Shown here: piece after piece, positions 42,188-53,387 of the stretch | Position numbering within the stretch: position 1 is the first letter of the stretch | Layout of the letters: each line of letters opens with the position of its first letter | Assembly: GCA_014529385.2 (NCBI GenBank) | Contig: CM043949.1 | Location: 146,917,850 to 146,981,849 of the forward strand | Reading direction: 5' to 3' | DNA length: 64,000 nt | From: Adiantum capillus-veneris | Lineage: Eukaryota; Streptophyta; Polypodiopsida; Polypodiales; Pteridaceae | Made by a program: the position numbers and the translations under genes | Notes under the pieces: model-generated | What the model was told of the DNA's origin: nothing | Databases searched by the model: none | The model's input: only the letters and a program-made list of their open reading frames with translations

Positions 42188-43324
42188 TGTCACGTGACAC
42201 ATCCAACCCTATGTGCCCGTGGATAAGCTACAGTATGACCAGGTTCAATCAGTCAAGTCAGTCTAGAAAGGAAGTGATCTGGCACTTTTTGAGTCTGTTC
42301 GCAGACCGTGCATGTACAGCCACTTAGATTAGATGCACATCCTTTGGTTGCACACAACATGATCATAAGCATTTCCATCAGAATTCATCAAAATCCATCA
42401 GGGGAATTTTCCAGTGCATTAAACCTATTTTCTTATTTTTGACATTTTTCACTTATTATTTTAAGTGACTTTTGTTGGGAACTAGGTAGGGCAATTTTAC
42501 TAATGAAATATATAAGCTAACCAAAGTTAGCACTTTCTGGCAGAGGAGGCAACAGGAGCATTGCTCAACAGACCGATTCTCAAGTAAGACAAGAAGAACC
42601 TGATCAGCGTTTTTGCACAGCTAGGCCAGCGTTTATGGAGCTCCTGCAATCTGCGTTTTCAGCCAGCCTCATCAGCGTTTCCCCATCCTGCAAGAGGCAA
42701 TTCTGCACCAGCATTTTAGCCCCTACAGATAGAGTTTTTAGCAGCCCCAGACCACCGTTTTTGTAGCAACAAACAGCCAGCCACTTCAGCGTTTTTGCCA
42801 ACTGGCATCAGCGTTTTTGCACTGCCATACCAACGTTTTCAGCAAGGCAAAATTCAGCAAATAGAAGAGCAGCATATCAACGTTGTGCATCAGTCAATTC
42901 AGCGACATGAAGCCTAGCAAGCCAACGTTTTTGCAACAGTAGCAAGTCAGCGTTCAAGCACTCAGATTTCAGCATTAGCCTCGTTCTCGTCGTCCACACC
43001 GTCGACATCGACATAGCAAGCATTTAGAATCATCGCATCAACCATTGTATCAGATTGTGCAATCAATAGTAGACCACTCTCGCCATCGAGAGTGGGGCCC
43101 TTGGAGGAGGGGTTTACAACTCCCTGGTGTCGTATTCTCTTCTCTCTCTATCTCTCAGTCTCATGCACCTTCACGCACAGTGTCCATTCACTTTGTTTGT
43201 GTCCATTGCACCCTCTCATTAAAGAACGGAAGGCTCTCCCTTCCCTAAGAAAAAGGAACCTTGAGCACAATTCAGAGCACTCATCTTGAGCAAAGTTCAA
43301 CATTCACTTCCGCTGCACCTTACA
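42188..43324 (+). repeat. E3 5-prime LTR
   Basis: 1137 bp. TATATAAGC at 42509. Hairpin CCACTCTCG-CCAT-CGAGAGTGG at 43074-43095. About a dozen AGCGTTTT-type motifs between 42600 and 42960. Confidence 0.9.
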
Positions 43325-43810
43325 TTGGTATCAAAGCTTTGGCAATGTTCTGTATCACTCAAGAAAAGAACCACAAGAACCACATAATTTTTTTTGCTTG
43401 TTGAGGTCGCATGAACCCAAGTTCACTTGGGCGTGTCAATTCCTGTGTTTTTGAAGAGTGACCGGAAACCCAAGAAAGAAGAGCTTGTCGAGCCTCCCCT
43501 TGTGCCTCTTTTCACTCATTGAGAGCGGACCGTGCACTTAGCGGCCGGCCAATCGACGTGAGGTGGGAAAAGACAACCTTGGTGTGAGTGCAAGGCTGCC
43601 AAGAGGTGCGCCCGCGGAAAAGAGCAGAACTCAGGTGAAGAGAAGATCCTTCTCTAACACAGATTGCAAGCTAAAGAAGAACCTCAAGACCCTCAAGAAC
43701 CCAAGAACCAAGACCCTCAAGAACCCGAGAACCCAAGACCCACAAGAACCCAAGTTCTCCGAGAACTTAAGAACCGAAGATCACAGTGTATGGTCATCAC
43801 CTGAAGCGGA

Positions 43811-45297
43811 ATGGATACTTCGCATGGAGGTGATGGGCATGAGAGTAGTGAAGAAGAATTTCCTCACCATGGAGGTTTTCCTGACCCTCCCCTTACGCCA
43901 TCTATGCCAGGGATTATACCAAATCCTATGGAGGCTTTGGTCAAGTCGATGATGGACATGATGGCACACCAACAAGAAGCGAATCGCGTTGCGCTGGAAC
44001 AACAAGAAGCGACTTGCATTACTTTGGAACGCGAGCGCGATGCATGAAAAGAAAGAAAAGCACAAAGAAAGGAGACAGCCGAAGAAAGACGAGCGGCCTT
44101 GGAGGCCGATCGTGAGGTTCAGGGAGACCTACGCACGCAAGAATTGGTTCGACAGGTTCTTGCCTCAAAGTCCGAGCCAGCCAAAGATGTTGATAGTTCA
44201 TCAAGTGGCGCAAGCAGAGATTCAAACTCCAACAACCCAGTCACAGAGAAGATCCAGTTCAGTAAGTATGATGGTAAGATGGATGCTACAGTTATTCATT
44301 CTTGGTTGTATCAATTTAATGCTTATTTTGCGACAACTAAGAAGAGAGGAAATAGCAAGGTTTTGACGGCATCCATGTACCTTGCCGGTAATGCCATAAA
44401 TTGGTAACACGCATGGCAAAAAGCACAGTTAGCCGCGCACCTAGAGGAAGCCGATGAATTCACGTCCCTTTCCTTCAATTGGGCTGATTTCCAAGACAAG
44501 CTGAAGGGGCAATTTATGCCACCTCAGTACCTCGTACGATTGAAGGGCGATTGGCACGGTCTAAAGCAAAATGGTATGCCAGTTATGTCTTTCTCTAATC
44601 GTGTTTTGCAGCTCGGCACTCAATTACGCAAATTGGATGCGGAGCGCAAGGAGGCATTCCTTTATGGATTGGATGAGTACAGCAAGTATGATGTCGAGGT
44701 GCTTGATCCAATCGATCTCCACAAGGCGGTAGCAATTGCTCTCGCACAGGAGATGAAGCACAACAAGGCAAAGCCTAAGGAAAACAAGACTTCGACAAGT
44801 ACCTCTCAGAACCCTCAGAACGGTAAGGACGGTAAGAATGATAAGAACAGTAACTCTTCTAACCAATCTTTCAATAGTCTCTCAGAAAAGAACTCTCAAA
44901 ATGACCCTAAGGGTAAGGCTAACACAATTGCTAAACCTAAGCTCACTCCATATGAAAAGGTTGCACAAGGAATTTTAGGAGGATACATCACGTCGGAAGA
45001 GCAAAGCACTTAATCTAAAGAATGTCGTTGTTTTCATTGTCACATTAAGGGTCACATAAAAAGAACATGTCCTAAGCTTGACTCTAATGAATCTAAAAAT
45101 CTACAGAACCCACTTCCTCTGTCAATGTAATAAATGAGAACACGAGTGTGTCCCAAGTTTCTCATGACCCTCCCATTGATGAGTCTCTCATTAAATGTTA
45201 TGGTCATAAGACGGGGCAACGTTTTGTCATATTGTTTGACCCAGGCAGTATGCATGATGTGATTAGTCTCTCTTGTTGAGAGAGCCCGCCTAGAGGT
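43811..45297 (+). pseudogene. E3 gag and protease start
   Basis: MDTSH start at 43811, coiled region, then capsid (KYDGKMDATVIHSWLYQF, FNWADFQDKLKGQFMPPQY), open again at 44516-45013, then the zinc knuckle CFHCHIKGHIKRTC (45030-45075) and FVILFDPGSMHDV (45225-45260). Stops occur at about 44046 (TGA), 44405 (TAA) and 45010 (TAA), with frameshifts near 45100 and 45270. The protease triplet is D-P-G as in E2. Interrupted by copia at 45298. Confidence 0.8.
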
Positions 45298-45563
45298 TGA
45301 TGAGTGCGCGGCGGTGTGTGCAAGTGAAAGAGTACGCGAGGAAGTGCAGTGTGTGTGCAGAGAGGGGAGGCGAAGGCCAGCAGGAGAGGAAGCGCTAGCA
45401 GAAGAGAGAGAGCTTACGTTTTTGGGGAAAACTCAATAAGTGAGTTTTGGGTTTTCCCACTTTTATTATAAGTGACCTTTAAAAAATATGTCCAGGTTCA
45501 TATTGAACCTGGACAAAGTATAAAAATGTACCAAAAGGGATTATTTAGGCCTTTAATCCAACA
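45298..45563 (-). repeat. Copia 3-prime LTR
   Basis: 266 bp, TG...CA ends, paired with 50532-50796. Confidence 0.9.
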
Positions 45564-45598
45564 ACCTCCCACTTAAAGGCATAAATGGCACCTTTAAG

Positions 45599-46648
45599 CT
45601 ATGTGACTCCCACCATCTCTATGCATAGATGATGTTGTGCTTTGGGTAAGCACTTAGTGAGAGCATCGGCTGGATTTTGTGATGTATGGACCTTAACCAA
45701 TGTAATAAGGCCATCCTCAAGCACTTCTCGTATGAAGTGATACCACACATCAATATGCTTTGTGCGTGCATGAAACATGGCGTTCTTTGCCAGACATATA
45801 GCACTCTGGCTATCACAACCAAGCATAGGTGCCTTGGCAAGCAAGCCAAACTCACTGCATAGACGTGCTAACCAAATAGCTTCTTTGGAAGCCTCACTGG
45901 CTGAAATATATTCAGCCTTTGTAGTAGACAATGCAACAATCTTTTGCAATCTAGAACACCATGAAACAGCACCTCCCGCAAGAGTAAATACATAGCCACT
46001 TGTGGATTTCCGTGTATCCACATCACTAGCCATGTCAGAGTCACAAAATCCCTTCAACTCCATTGGTCCTTTACCATAGCAGAGGCATTTGTTTTTAGTC
46101 CCTTTCAAGTACCTCATAATGGACTTCACTGCATCCCAATGCAACCTGCCTGGATTAGCCATAAACCGGCTCACAACTCCCACTGCATGGGCTATATCAG
46201 GCCTAGTAGCAACCATAGCATACATAAGTGAACCACAAGCTGAAGCATAAGGCACACTTTTCATGTCATTGGCTTCTTCCTTTGACTTGAGACAATCATC
46301 CTTGGAGATTTTAACATATGGCTGTAATGGCACACCAAGAGGCTTTGCTTCAGCCATCTTAAATTTGTCCAGCACCTTTTCAATGTACTTTTCTTGCGAC
46401 AAATACAATAGGCGCTTGTCTCTTTACCATGTAACACGCACTCCAAGTATATATTCAGCTGCCCCAAGGTCTTTCATTGAAAACGCAGATTTCAGCTGCC
46501 CTTTAAGAGCATCTACACTGCTTCTTTTCTTTGCAACTATCAACATATCGTCTACATAGAGCACAAGAATGATTGGGCTGCCATCCTCATCACGTTTGGT
46601 ATACAAACAATGGTTTGCATGGCTTCTTTTGTAACCATGTTTAAGCAT
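45599..46648 (-). pseudogene. Copia RT second half and RNase H
   Basis: 46648-46424 holds the RT active site YVDDMLIVAKK and KDLGAAEYILGV. A TAA at about 46424 and a frame change lead to 46408-45599 (LYLSQEKYIEKVL, SLMYAMVATRPDIAHAVGVV, GFCDSDMASDVDTRKSTSGY, ADALTKCLP). The last part is an uninterrupted 269-codon stretch ending at the natural stop, 35 bp from the LTR. Confidence 0.85.
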
Positions 46649-47433
46649 GAAGCGATCAAACTTCTTGTACCATACAAGCTTCTATTGAGCATACATACCA
46701 AATGTTCCTTGCCAGGGATGACAAAACCCTCGGGTTGCTTCATGTAAAGCTCTTCTTCCACATCACCATGCAAGAAAGCGGTATGTACATCCATTTGGTC
46801 CATTTCCAAATCAAGAGCAGCCACAATGGCAAACAATACACGCAAAGTGGTCATCTTCACAACAGGAGAGAACACTTCCTGAAAGTCTATGCCCTTGGTT
46901 TGAACATATCCCTTTGCCACAAGCCTTGCCTTATACTTGGGTTTTGCATCAACAATTTTGATTTTATACACCCATTTGTTAGGAATAGCCTTCCTTCCTT
47001 TGGGAAATTCAACCAAATCCCAAGTATGATTAGCATGCAAAGCTTTAATCTCTTCCTGCATAGCAAGCTCCCACTTGTCGTCGCTGTGCTCACATGTCTT
47101 TGCCTCTTTATACGTAAGAGGCTCTCCCTCATCTGTCAACATAATGTAATGCAAAGAGGGGTCATATCGACTCACAGGCCGTCTTTGACGAGTAGACCGC
47201 CTCACCCAATGATCCACATTATCAGGTGGCACTACAAAATCATCAACAATGGGCTGCTGTACATCATTTTCAGCACCATTTTCAGCATTGTTTCTTGGCT
47301 GCAAATGCCCTTGAGGAGCCTCAATTTGCTGTCCAACATCATCTGGCTCAAACACCACTGGATCATCTACATTTTCAGCCATTTGTGGTGCATCCTGAGG
47401 GTCAAAAATAGGCCTAACAGGTGGCTGGTCATG
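46649..47433 (-). pseudogene. Copia RT first half
   Basis: Open from the codon after the TAG at 47436-47434: linker with RRSTRQRRPVSRYDP, then KWELAMQEEIKALHANHTWD, NKWVYKIK and DVHTAFLHGDVEEELYMKQP. About 20 bases normally coding the LKQAPRQW region are missing at about 46680, giving a frameshift into the next piece. Confidence 0.85.
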
Positions 47434-48798
47434 CTAAAATTTCACCCTTTTATGGTCATGCTTTGAGACACAATTGTTTTGAAGCAACCTTACCTCATTA
47501 AAAACAACATCCCGGCTGCGTACAACCCTTTTGAGCTGAGGTAACCAAATCTTGTAACCCATTTCGCCTTCTTCACCATATCCCATGAAGAGGCCTTTAA
47601 TGGACTTCGCATCTAGTTTACTCCTCAACTCAGGTCTAACATGCACAAAAGCTTCGCAACCAAAAATGCGTAAGTGATCATATGAAGCAGGCTCGCCAGA
47701 CCAAACCTCTTCAGAGATATCACCTTTCAAAGACATGTGAGGGGATCGATTGCATATATGCACTACAGTTTTCAAAGCTTCTCCCCAAAATCCATGAGAG
47801 AGATTAGCTGCGGACAACATGCATCTCACCCTCTCACAAAGTGTCCTATTGAATCTTTCAGCCACACCATTAGAAGAGGGGTTGTATGGGACAATAAGCT
47901 CCCTCTTAATGCCCAAATTTTCACAAAACTTGTTAAATTCAACACTTGTGTACTCCCCCCCATTGTCTGTACGCAAGCATTTTAGCTTTCTACCTGTTTG
48001 GGTGGTCACAAATGCATGAAATCTCTTAAACGCAGCAAAGGCATCACCCTTAGACTTAAGCAAATAAACCCAAATTTTCCTAGAATGATCATCAACAAAG
48101 GAGACAAAATAACATGTACCACCCATAGACTTAGTAGGCATGCTACATACATCAGAATGTACAAGATCAAGCACGCAAGATTTACGAGAGACACCAGAGT
48201 AATAAGAACGCTTTACTTGCTTGCCATATTGACATTCATTACAAAAGTCAAGCTTTGTGCCTTTAGCATCAAGCTTGTTCAAAGTACAAAGCTTAGAAAG
48301 GCCCTTTTGGCTCATATGGCCAAGCCTCTTGTGCCACAACTCCATGTGAGAGTTAATTTCAGCCAATGCAATAAACTTGCCCAACACGACCTTTCCATGC
48401 ATGCAGTAAAGTGTCCCTTTCTTTGTGCCCTTTACAATCAGCTTTGAGCCTTTGGTCATTTTCCATGACCCTCTCTCAAACAAGATGCTATAACCATGCA
48501 TATCCATCTGACCAACAGAAAGCAGACTCTTCTTGATTCTCGGCACATATCGAACATCATGCAAGACAAGCTCATTTGTGCCATCTATGGAGAGATGCAC
48601 AGTGCCAATACCCTCAATGAAACATGCATGATTGTTTCCAAGGTATACATGGCCACACTTGCCCGCATCAAAAGTAGAGAAACACTCCTTGATAGGAGTC
48701 ACATGAAATGAAGCACCGGAATCAACAATCCAAGCCTGGGATAATGCATCATTGACAGTCAACAAAGCATCAATAAGATCACTCTTGGTGATCTGCAT
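47434..48798 (-). pseudogene. Copia protease and integrase
   Basis: 454 open codons: protease WIVDSGASFHVTP near the start, GAG-pre-integrase zinc finger (HKRLGHMSQKG ... CNECQYGK), and integrase D-D-E residues in DLVHSDVC, FVDDHSRKIWVY and TDNGGEYTS ... GVAERFNRT. Bounded by an in-frame TGA toward Gag and an in-frame TAG toward RT, so without them Gag and Pol form one polyprotein. Cuts Gag-Pol and integrates the cDNA. Confidence 0.9.
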
Positions 48799-48804
48799 GT
48801 CCTG

Positions 48805-49776
48805 TCAATGAACATTTAGAGAGGCATCAAAGTCATAAGCATCATCATCTAACAAAGTGGCACACAAGATGTCCTCTACATCTGACAGCTCCTCAATCAC
48901 GACACTAGAAGCCACATTGGCCTTCTCTTTGTCCTTTGAGCTATCCTGTGCATTTGCCTTGACTTCCTTCTTCTCTTTCTTTTTGTCTCCACCATTATTT
49001 TTCCTTTCTAACTCAGCTTTATAGTACCTGCAACAATCGGGTTTCTTGTGACCTTTCCTGGCACATTGATAGCAAGTCACATCACCCTTGCCTTTGCTTG
49101 CATTTCCCCTTTCTTTACTCTTACTCTTACTCCTTTGTGCATAAGCATTCTTCTTTTCTGTCTTGCCTCTAACCATGTTGGCAAAGCTGCCTCCCTCTCC
49201 TCTTGCTTTCCTCCTGATTTCTTCATTCAAAATAGAACCCCTAACACCATCAAAGGTCAAATTGGGGTTATTGGACAACGAAACCACCAAAGTTTCCCAT
49301 GACTCAGGTAAGGTCATAAGCAAGAAGATAGCTTTCAGCTTATCATCAAAAGAGGGCAAGCCAGAATCCTGTAACTGCGACAAAGTACCTGCGAATAATG
49401 ACAAGTGCTCTGCCGCGCTCTTAGGCTCATCTAGTTGCATGCCAACAAGTTTTCGCATCAAGTGCACCTGGTTGACAGGCGTTGTATTTTCATACATTCC
49501 CTTCAACTTCTCCCACACATCAAAAGCAGTCGTGAGACCTTTCACATCAATGACGGTCTCATCGATCATGGTCATTTTAATGTATGTAACGGCCTTCCTG
49601 TTCATGCTAACCCATGCTTCATCCGTCATATTTTGTGGCTTCACCTGTTCAAGTGCCCCTTCGCAATCTTTAAGAAATAGGATTCCCTGAATCCTATCTT
49701 TCCAAAGATCAAAACCTGTACCATCGAACCTCCTAATCTCGAAGAGGTTCTTCACATCCGAAGAAGATGAGGCCAT
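48805..49776 (-). CDS. Copia Gag with zinc knuckle
   Basis: 323 residues from ATG at 49776: UBN2/copia Gag fold (FDGTGFDLWKDRIQGIL, AWVSMNRKAVTYIKMTM, TAFDVWEKLKGMYEN, LDEPKSAAEHLSLFAGTL), and a CCHC knuckle CYQCARKGHKKPDC near residue 242. Basic linker and acidic end. Stop TGA at 48807-48805, then CAG-GAC-ATG in the same frame into the protease. The frame is intact, so Gag itself could still be made. It forms the particle and binds RNA. Confidence 0.85.
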   Translation of the reverse strand: MASSSSDVKNLFEIRRFDGTGFDLWKDRIQGILFLKDCEGALEQVKPQNMTDEAWVSMNRKAVTYIKMTMIDETVIDVKGLTTAFDVWEKLKGMYENTTPVNQVHLMRKLVGMQLDEPKSAAEHLSLFAGTLSQLQDSGLPSFDDKLKAIFLLMTLPESWETLVVSLSNNPNLTFDGVRGSILNEEIRRKARGEGGSFANMVRGKTEKKNAYAQRSKSKSKERGNASKGKGDVTCYQCARKGHKKPDCCRYYKAELERKNNGGDKKKEKKEVKANAQDSSKDKEKANVASSVVIEELSDVEDILCATLLDDDAYDFDASLNVH

Positions 49777-50531
49777 AGTTGCACGAAATAAGAGGGATAA
49801 TACGTTGAATTTTTTGACAAAATGCGCAAAAATCGGAGTATAGCCTCACAAAGATGTGCACTACAGCTCCAAATGGTCACAGGAGCAATTTGGGGCAAAA
49901 TACGTCGATTTGGGCACAAAATTCAATTTCTGAAATTTATGCGCAGGAAATTTCAGCGAGTAAATTTGTGCTCGAAAACAACAAATTTAGTTGTTTTTAG
50001 CCTCAAAAGACATACATAAGGCTAATACACAGCCTTTAGAAGCATGTAAGCACAAAAGCCCCAATTTGTAGCATCAAAATTGCATGACATTGAGCCACAA
50101 ATGGTTATACATCGACAAAATTTGTCAAATGTGCATAGATTGCATCAATTTGCACTTTCCCCAATGTAATCGCACCATAAAAACACTTGCATAAACCTGC
50201 GCAAATCTGAAATTTGCTTAAAACACCTGTTTTAGGGCTTGTTTTTCGGTAATTTCAGTATTTTCGAGTAGTGGGGACTTAGCAAAAGTATTCCCACACT
50301 TTAATACATCATTTGCAAAACCTGTATTTTGCTGTCATAACCTGTAATTTCCTGTTTTTGACCTAATTTCAGCCTGTTTTAGGTCAATTTTGGTTGCCGG
50401 GAGCTCTCTAGTGTCGGGGAGGAGTCCTTTGGCGACGAAATTGCAAAATTTCGCGTGAAAGTTGACCTTCTTGGCTGAAATTCAACGTTTGCAGGTTTGT
50501 GGGCAAACCCTAATCGAGCTCTGATACCAGT
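49777..50531 (-). other. Copia leader with tRNA-Met primer-binding site
   Basis: About 750 bp of non-coding leader. TGGTATCAGAGC sits at 50529-50518, two bases inside the LTR. Confidence 0.8.
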
Positions 50532-50796
50532 TGATGAGCGCGCAACGGTGTGTGCAAGTGAAAGAGAACGCGAGGAAGTGCAGTGTGTGTGCAGAGAGGG
50601 GAGGCGAAGGCCAGCAGGAGAGGAAGCGCTAGCAGAAGAGAGAGAGCTCACGTTTTTGGAAAAAACTCAATAAGTGAGTTTTGGGTTTTCCCACTTTTAT
50701 TTAAGTGACCTTTAAAAAATGTGTCTAGGTTCAACATGAACCTGGACAAAGTATAAAAATGTACAAAAAGAGGTTATTTAGGCCTTTAACCCAAAA
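50532..50796 (-). repeat. Copia 5-prime LTR
   Basis: 265 bp, partner of 45298-45563. Its terminal CA-type border reads AAAA on the plus strand, a point change from AACA. Confidence 0.85.
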
Positions 50797-52270
50797 GAGG
50801 TTAGTCAAAAATCTCCTCTCGAGGTCTCTGGCTTCGCTCCCGATATGGACTCTCTCATCACGAAAGAGTGCCTTGATGTGTTATTTACAGTTCAACAAGC
50901 TGCTTTCCGAAGAAAAATTTTGGTCTCTCCTCTTTCGGAATGTGATATGATTTTGGGCATTCGATGGTTTTGTAAGCATAACCCTCTCATTGATTGGGCG
51001 GAAAATACGTTCACTTTCAATGCCAAAAGTGACTCTCCCATTGTCATTCGTGGAGAGCAAGTTGTTCATTCTCCATCTCTCATTTCTAATGTGCAGGCAA
51101 AGATTGAACGGATTCAAGAGAAGGAGACTCTCTCGGTCTCGTCTTCTCCAAAGCATGATACACAGGATTTGCATGATGATAAGCATGATGATTTGAATGA
51201 TAGTGATGAGCATGATGATTTAGATCACACTGACCAGCATGATGATTTGCATGATGACCACGATGTGATTTCTCACAAGCATGATGATTTGTATGATCAA
51301 GACGTGATTGTTCACCAGGATGATGGTTTAGTTGATGCTTTTTCTAGCGAAGCTAACTTCGTTGCAGATTCGATCGATCACGAAGAATCAATCTTGGCTT
51401 TCGAGTCAAGGTCCACAGCAAACCCCCAAGTAGATTCGATCAAACATGACGAACCGATCTTGGCTCTCGAGCCTAGGTCCAAAGAACCCTTACAGGAAGT
51501 ACTATATGTTCGAATGATTAGTCAACACGCATTGTTCGAGTGTTTCATTCATGATCGTTTCCTGTATTTTAGTCAACGTCTTTATGTGCTCCCTTTTCCT
51601 AGGCATGATATCTTGTACGTTGAGCACGTTTCACTCATGAATGAGCACGGATGTATGCGGATTATCCATAAAAAGCTGAAAAGTATGCATTCAAGGAAGT
51701 CACATTCCATGTCTCTTCCTTGGCACGACACAATCGTAGAAAGAGCACAAGCAAGTATGAGCACCAAGCATGGGCATTTCCGTTGTGAATTGCCACAATT
51801 GATTGATTTAGATTAGAGAGACAAGAGTCAATCTCATTGTTTGCGTGTGTGTGGTGAACGGTTTGGCACTCCGTCTATTTGTTCATCTACATTGCATGCA
51901 CAGTCTTTTAGCAAGACAAGATTTTTTCCAATCACTTTATATAGAATAGGTATGTTCATGTTTTTGTATTGGAAGTGGTTTCAGGAAGTTTCAACCATGG
52001 AAGAAGCATGACTCTGGACGAAGTTGAAGAAGGAAGAAGCATGACTCTGGACGAAGTTGAAGCAAGGAAGGAGACTCAGAAGACTTTGTGTCGTTTTCGG
52101 CGCGGCCCAAAGAAGCAAGCATTGCAGACCTTTATGAAGTTCAAGTATCGCATGACCCACACATCAGAGTGAGCCGGCGAAGAGTCCTTTCCTGGATTCC
52201 GGATGCTATTGGCGATCTCCCTCGACGCCCTACAGTTCGGTACCAGTACCTCACTTTGAAAAGGAGGGGA
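50797..52270 (+). pseudogene. E3 protease end, HD-repeat domain and tail
   Basis: Continues E3 after the copia. Open stretch 50845-51816: protease end CDMILGIRWF then NPLIDWAENTFTF, HD repeats (HDDLNDSDEHDDLDHTDQHD, 51160-51320), then the tail with CMRIIHKKLKSMHSRKSHSM. Stop TAG at 51814. The remainder to 52270 has a tandem repeat GACTCTGGACGAAGTTGAAG (at about 52010 and 52043) and stops. Confidence 0.8.
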
Positions 52271-53387
52271 TGTCACGTGACACATCCAACCCCATGTGTC
52301 CGTGGACAAGCTACAGTATGACCAGGTTCAATCAATCAAGTCAGTCTAGAATAGGAAGTGATCTGGCACTTTTGTGAGTCTTTTCGCAGACCGTGCATGA
52401 CCAGACACTTAGATTAGATGTATATCCTTTGGTTGCACACGACATGATCATCAGCATTCCCATCAGAATTCATCAAAATCCATCAAGGGAATTTTCCAGT
52501 GCATTAAACCTATTTTCCCTATTTTTGACATTTTTCACTTATTATTTTAAGTGACTTTTGTTGGGAACTAGGTAGGGCAATTTCGCAAATGAAATATATA
52601 AGCAAACCAGAGTTAGCACTTTCTGGCAAAGGAGGCAACAGGTGCATTGCTCAACAGGCCGATTCTCAAGCAAGACAAGAAGAACCTGATCAACGTTTTT
52701 GCACAGCTAGGCCAGCGTTTTTGGAGCTCCTGCAATCTGCATTTTCAGCCAGCCTCATCAGCGTTTCCCCAGCCTGCAAGAGGCGATTCTGCACCAGCAT
52801 TTCAGCCCCTGCAGATAGAGTTTTTAGCAGCCCCAGACCAGCGTTTTGTAGCAGCAAACAGCCAGCCACTTCAGCGTTTTTGCACTGCCATACCAACGTT
52901 TTCAGCAAGGCAAAATTCAGCAGATAGAAGAGCAGCATATCAGCGTTGTGCATCAGCCAATTCAGCGACATGAAGCCTAGCAAGCCAGCGTTTTTGCAAC
53001 AGTAGCAAGTCAGCGTTCAAGCACTCAGATTTCAGCATTAGCCTCGTCCTCGTCGTCCACACCGTTGACATCGACATAGCAAGCATTTAGAATCATCGCA
53101 TCAACCATTGTATCAGATTGTGCAATCAATAGTAGACCACTCTCGCCATCGAGAGTGGGGCCCTTGGAGGAGGGGTTTACAACTCCCTGGTGTCGTATTC
53201 TCTTCTCTCTCTATCTCTCAGTCTCATGCACCTTCACGCACAGTGTCCATTCACTTTGTTTGTGTCCATTGCATCCTCTCATTACAGAACGGAAGGCTCT
53301 CCCTTCCCTAAGATAAAGGAACCTTGAGCATAGTTCGGAGCACTCATCTTGAGCAAAGTTCAACATTCACTTCCGCTGCACCTTACA
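52271..53387 (+). repeat. E3 3-prime LTR
   Basis: 1117 bp, pairs with 42188-43324. TATATAAGC at 52595. Followed by CAGCT and LINE-3 ORF2. Confidence 0.9.

Larger units (their letters stand above)
45298..50796 (-). mobile_element. Ty1/copia retrotransposon on the minus strand, inserted in E3
   Basis: Complete structure: 5-prime LTR 50532-50796, 3-prime LTR 45298-45563, TSD GAGGT (45293-45297 and 50797-50801). tRNA-Met PBS at 50529-50518 and polypurine tract AAGTGGGAGGT at 45574-45564, read on the minus strand. Leader about 750 bp. Gag, protease, integrase and RT-RNase H follow in the Pseudoviridae order. At least four disabling lesions. LTRs are about 95 percent alike by eye, so it is fairly recent. 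Confidence 0.9.
42188..53387 (+). mobile_element. E3: Gag-Pro-type LTR element in LINE-3, carrying a copia insertion
   Basis: LTRs 42188-43324 and 52271-53387, TSD CAGCT (42183-42187 and 53388-53392). PBS TGGTATCAAAGC at 43326-43337; polypurine tract AAAGGAGGGGA ending 52270. The interior holds a gag-pro with stops, split at 45297/50797 by the minus-strand copia element (TSD GAGGT). LTR variants (CGCCATCGAGAG) separate it from E1 and E2. Confidence 0.9.
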
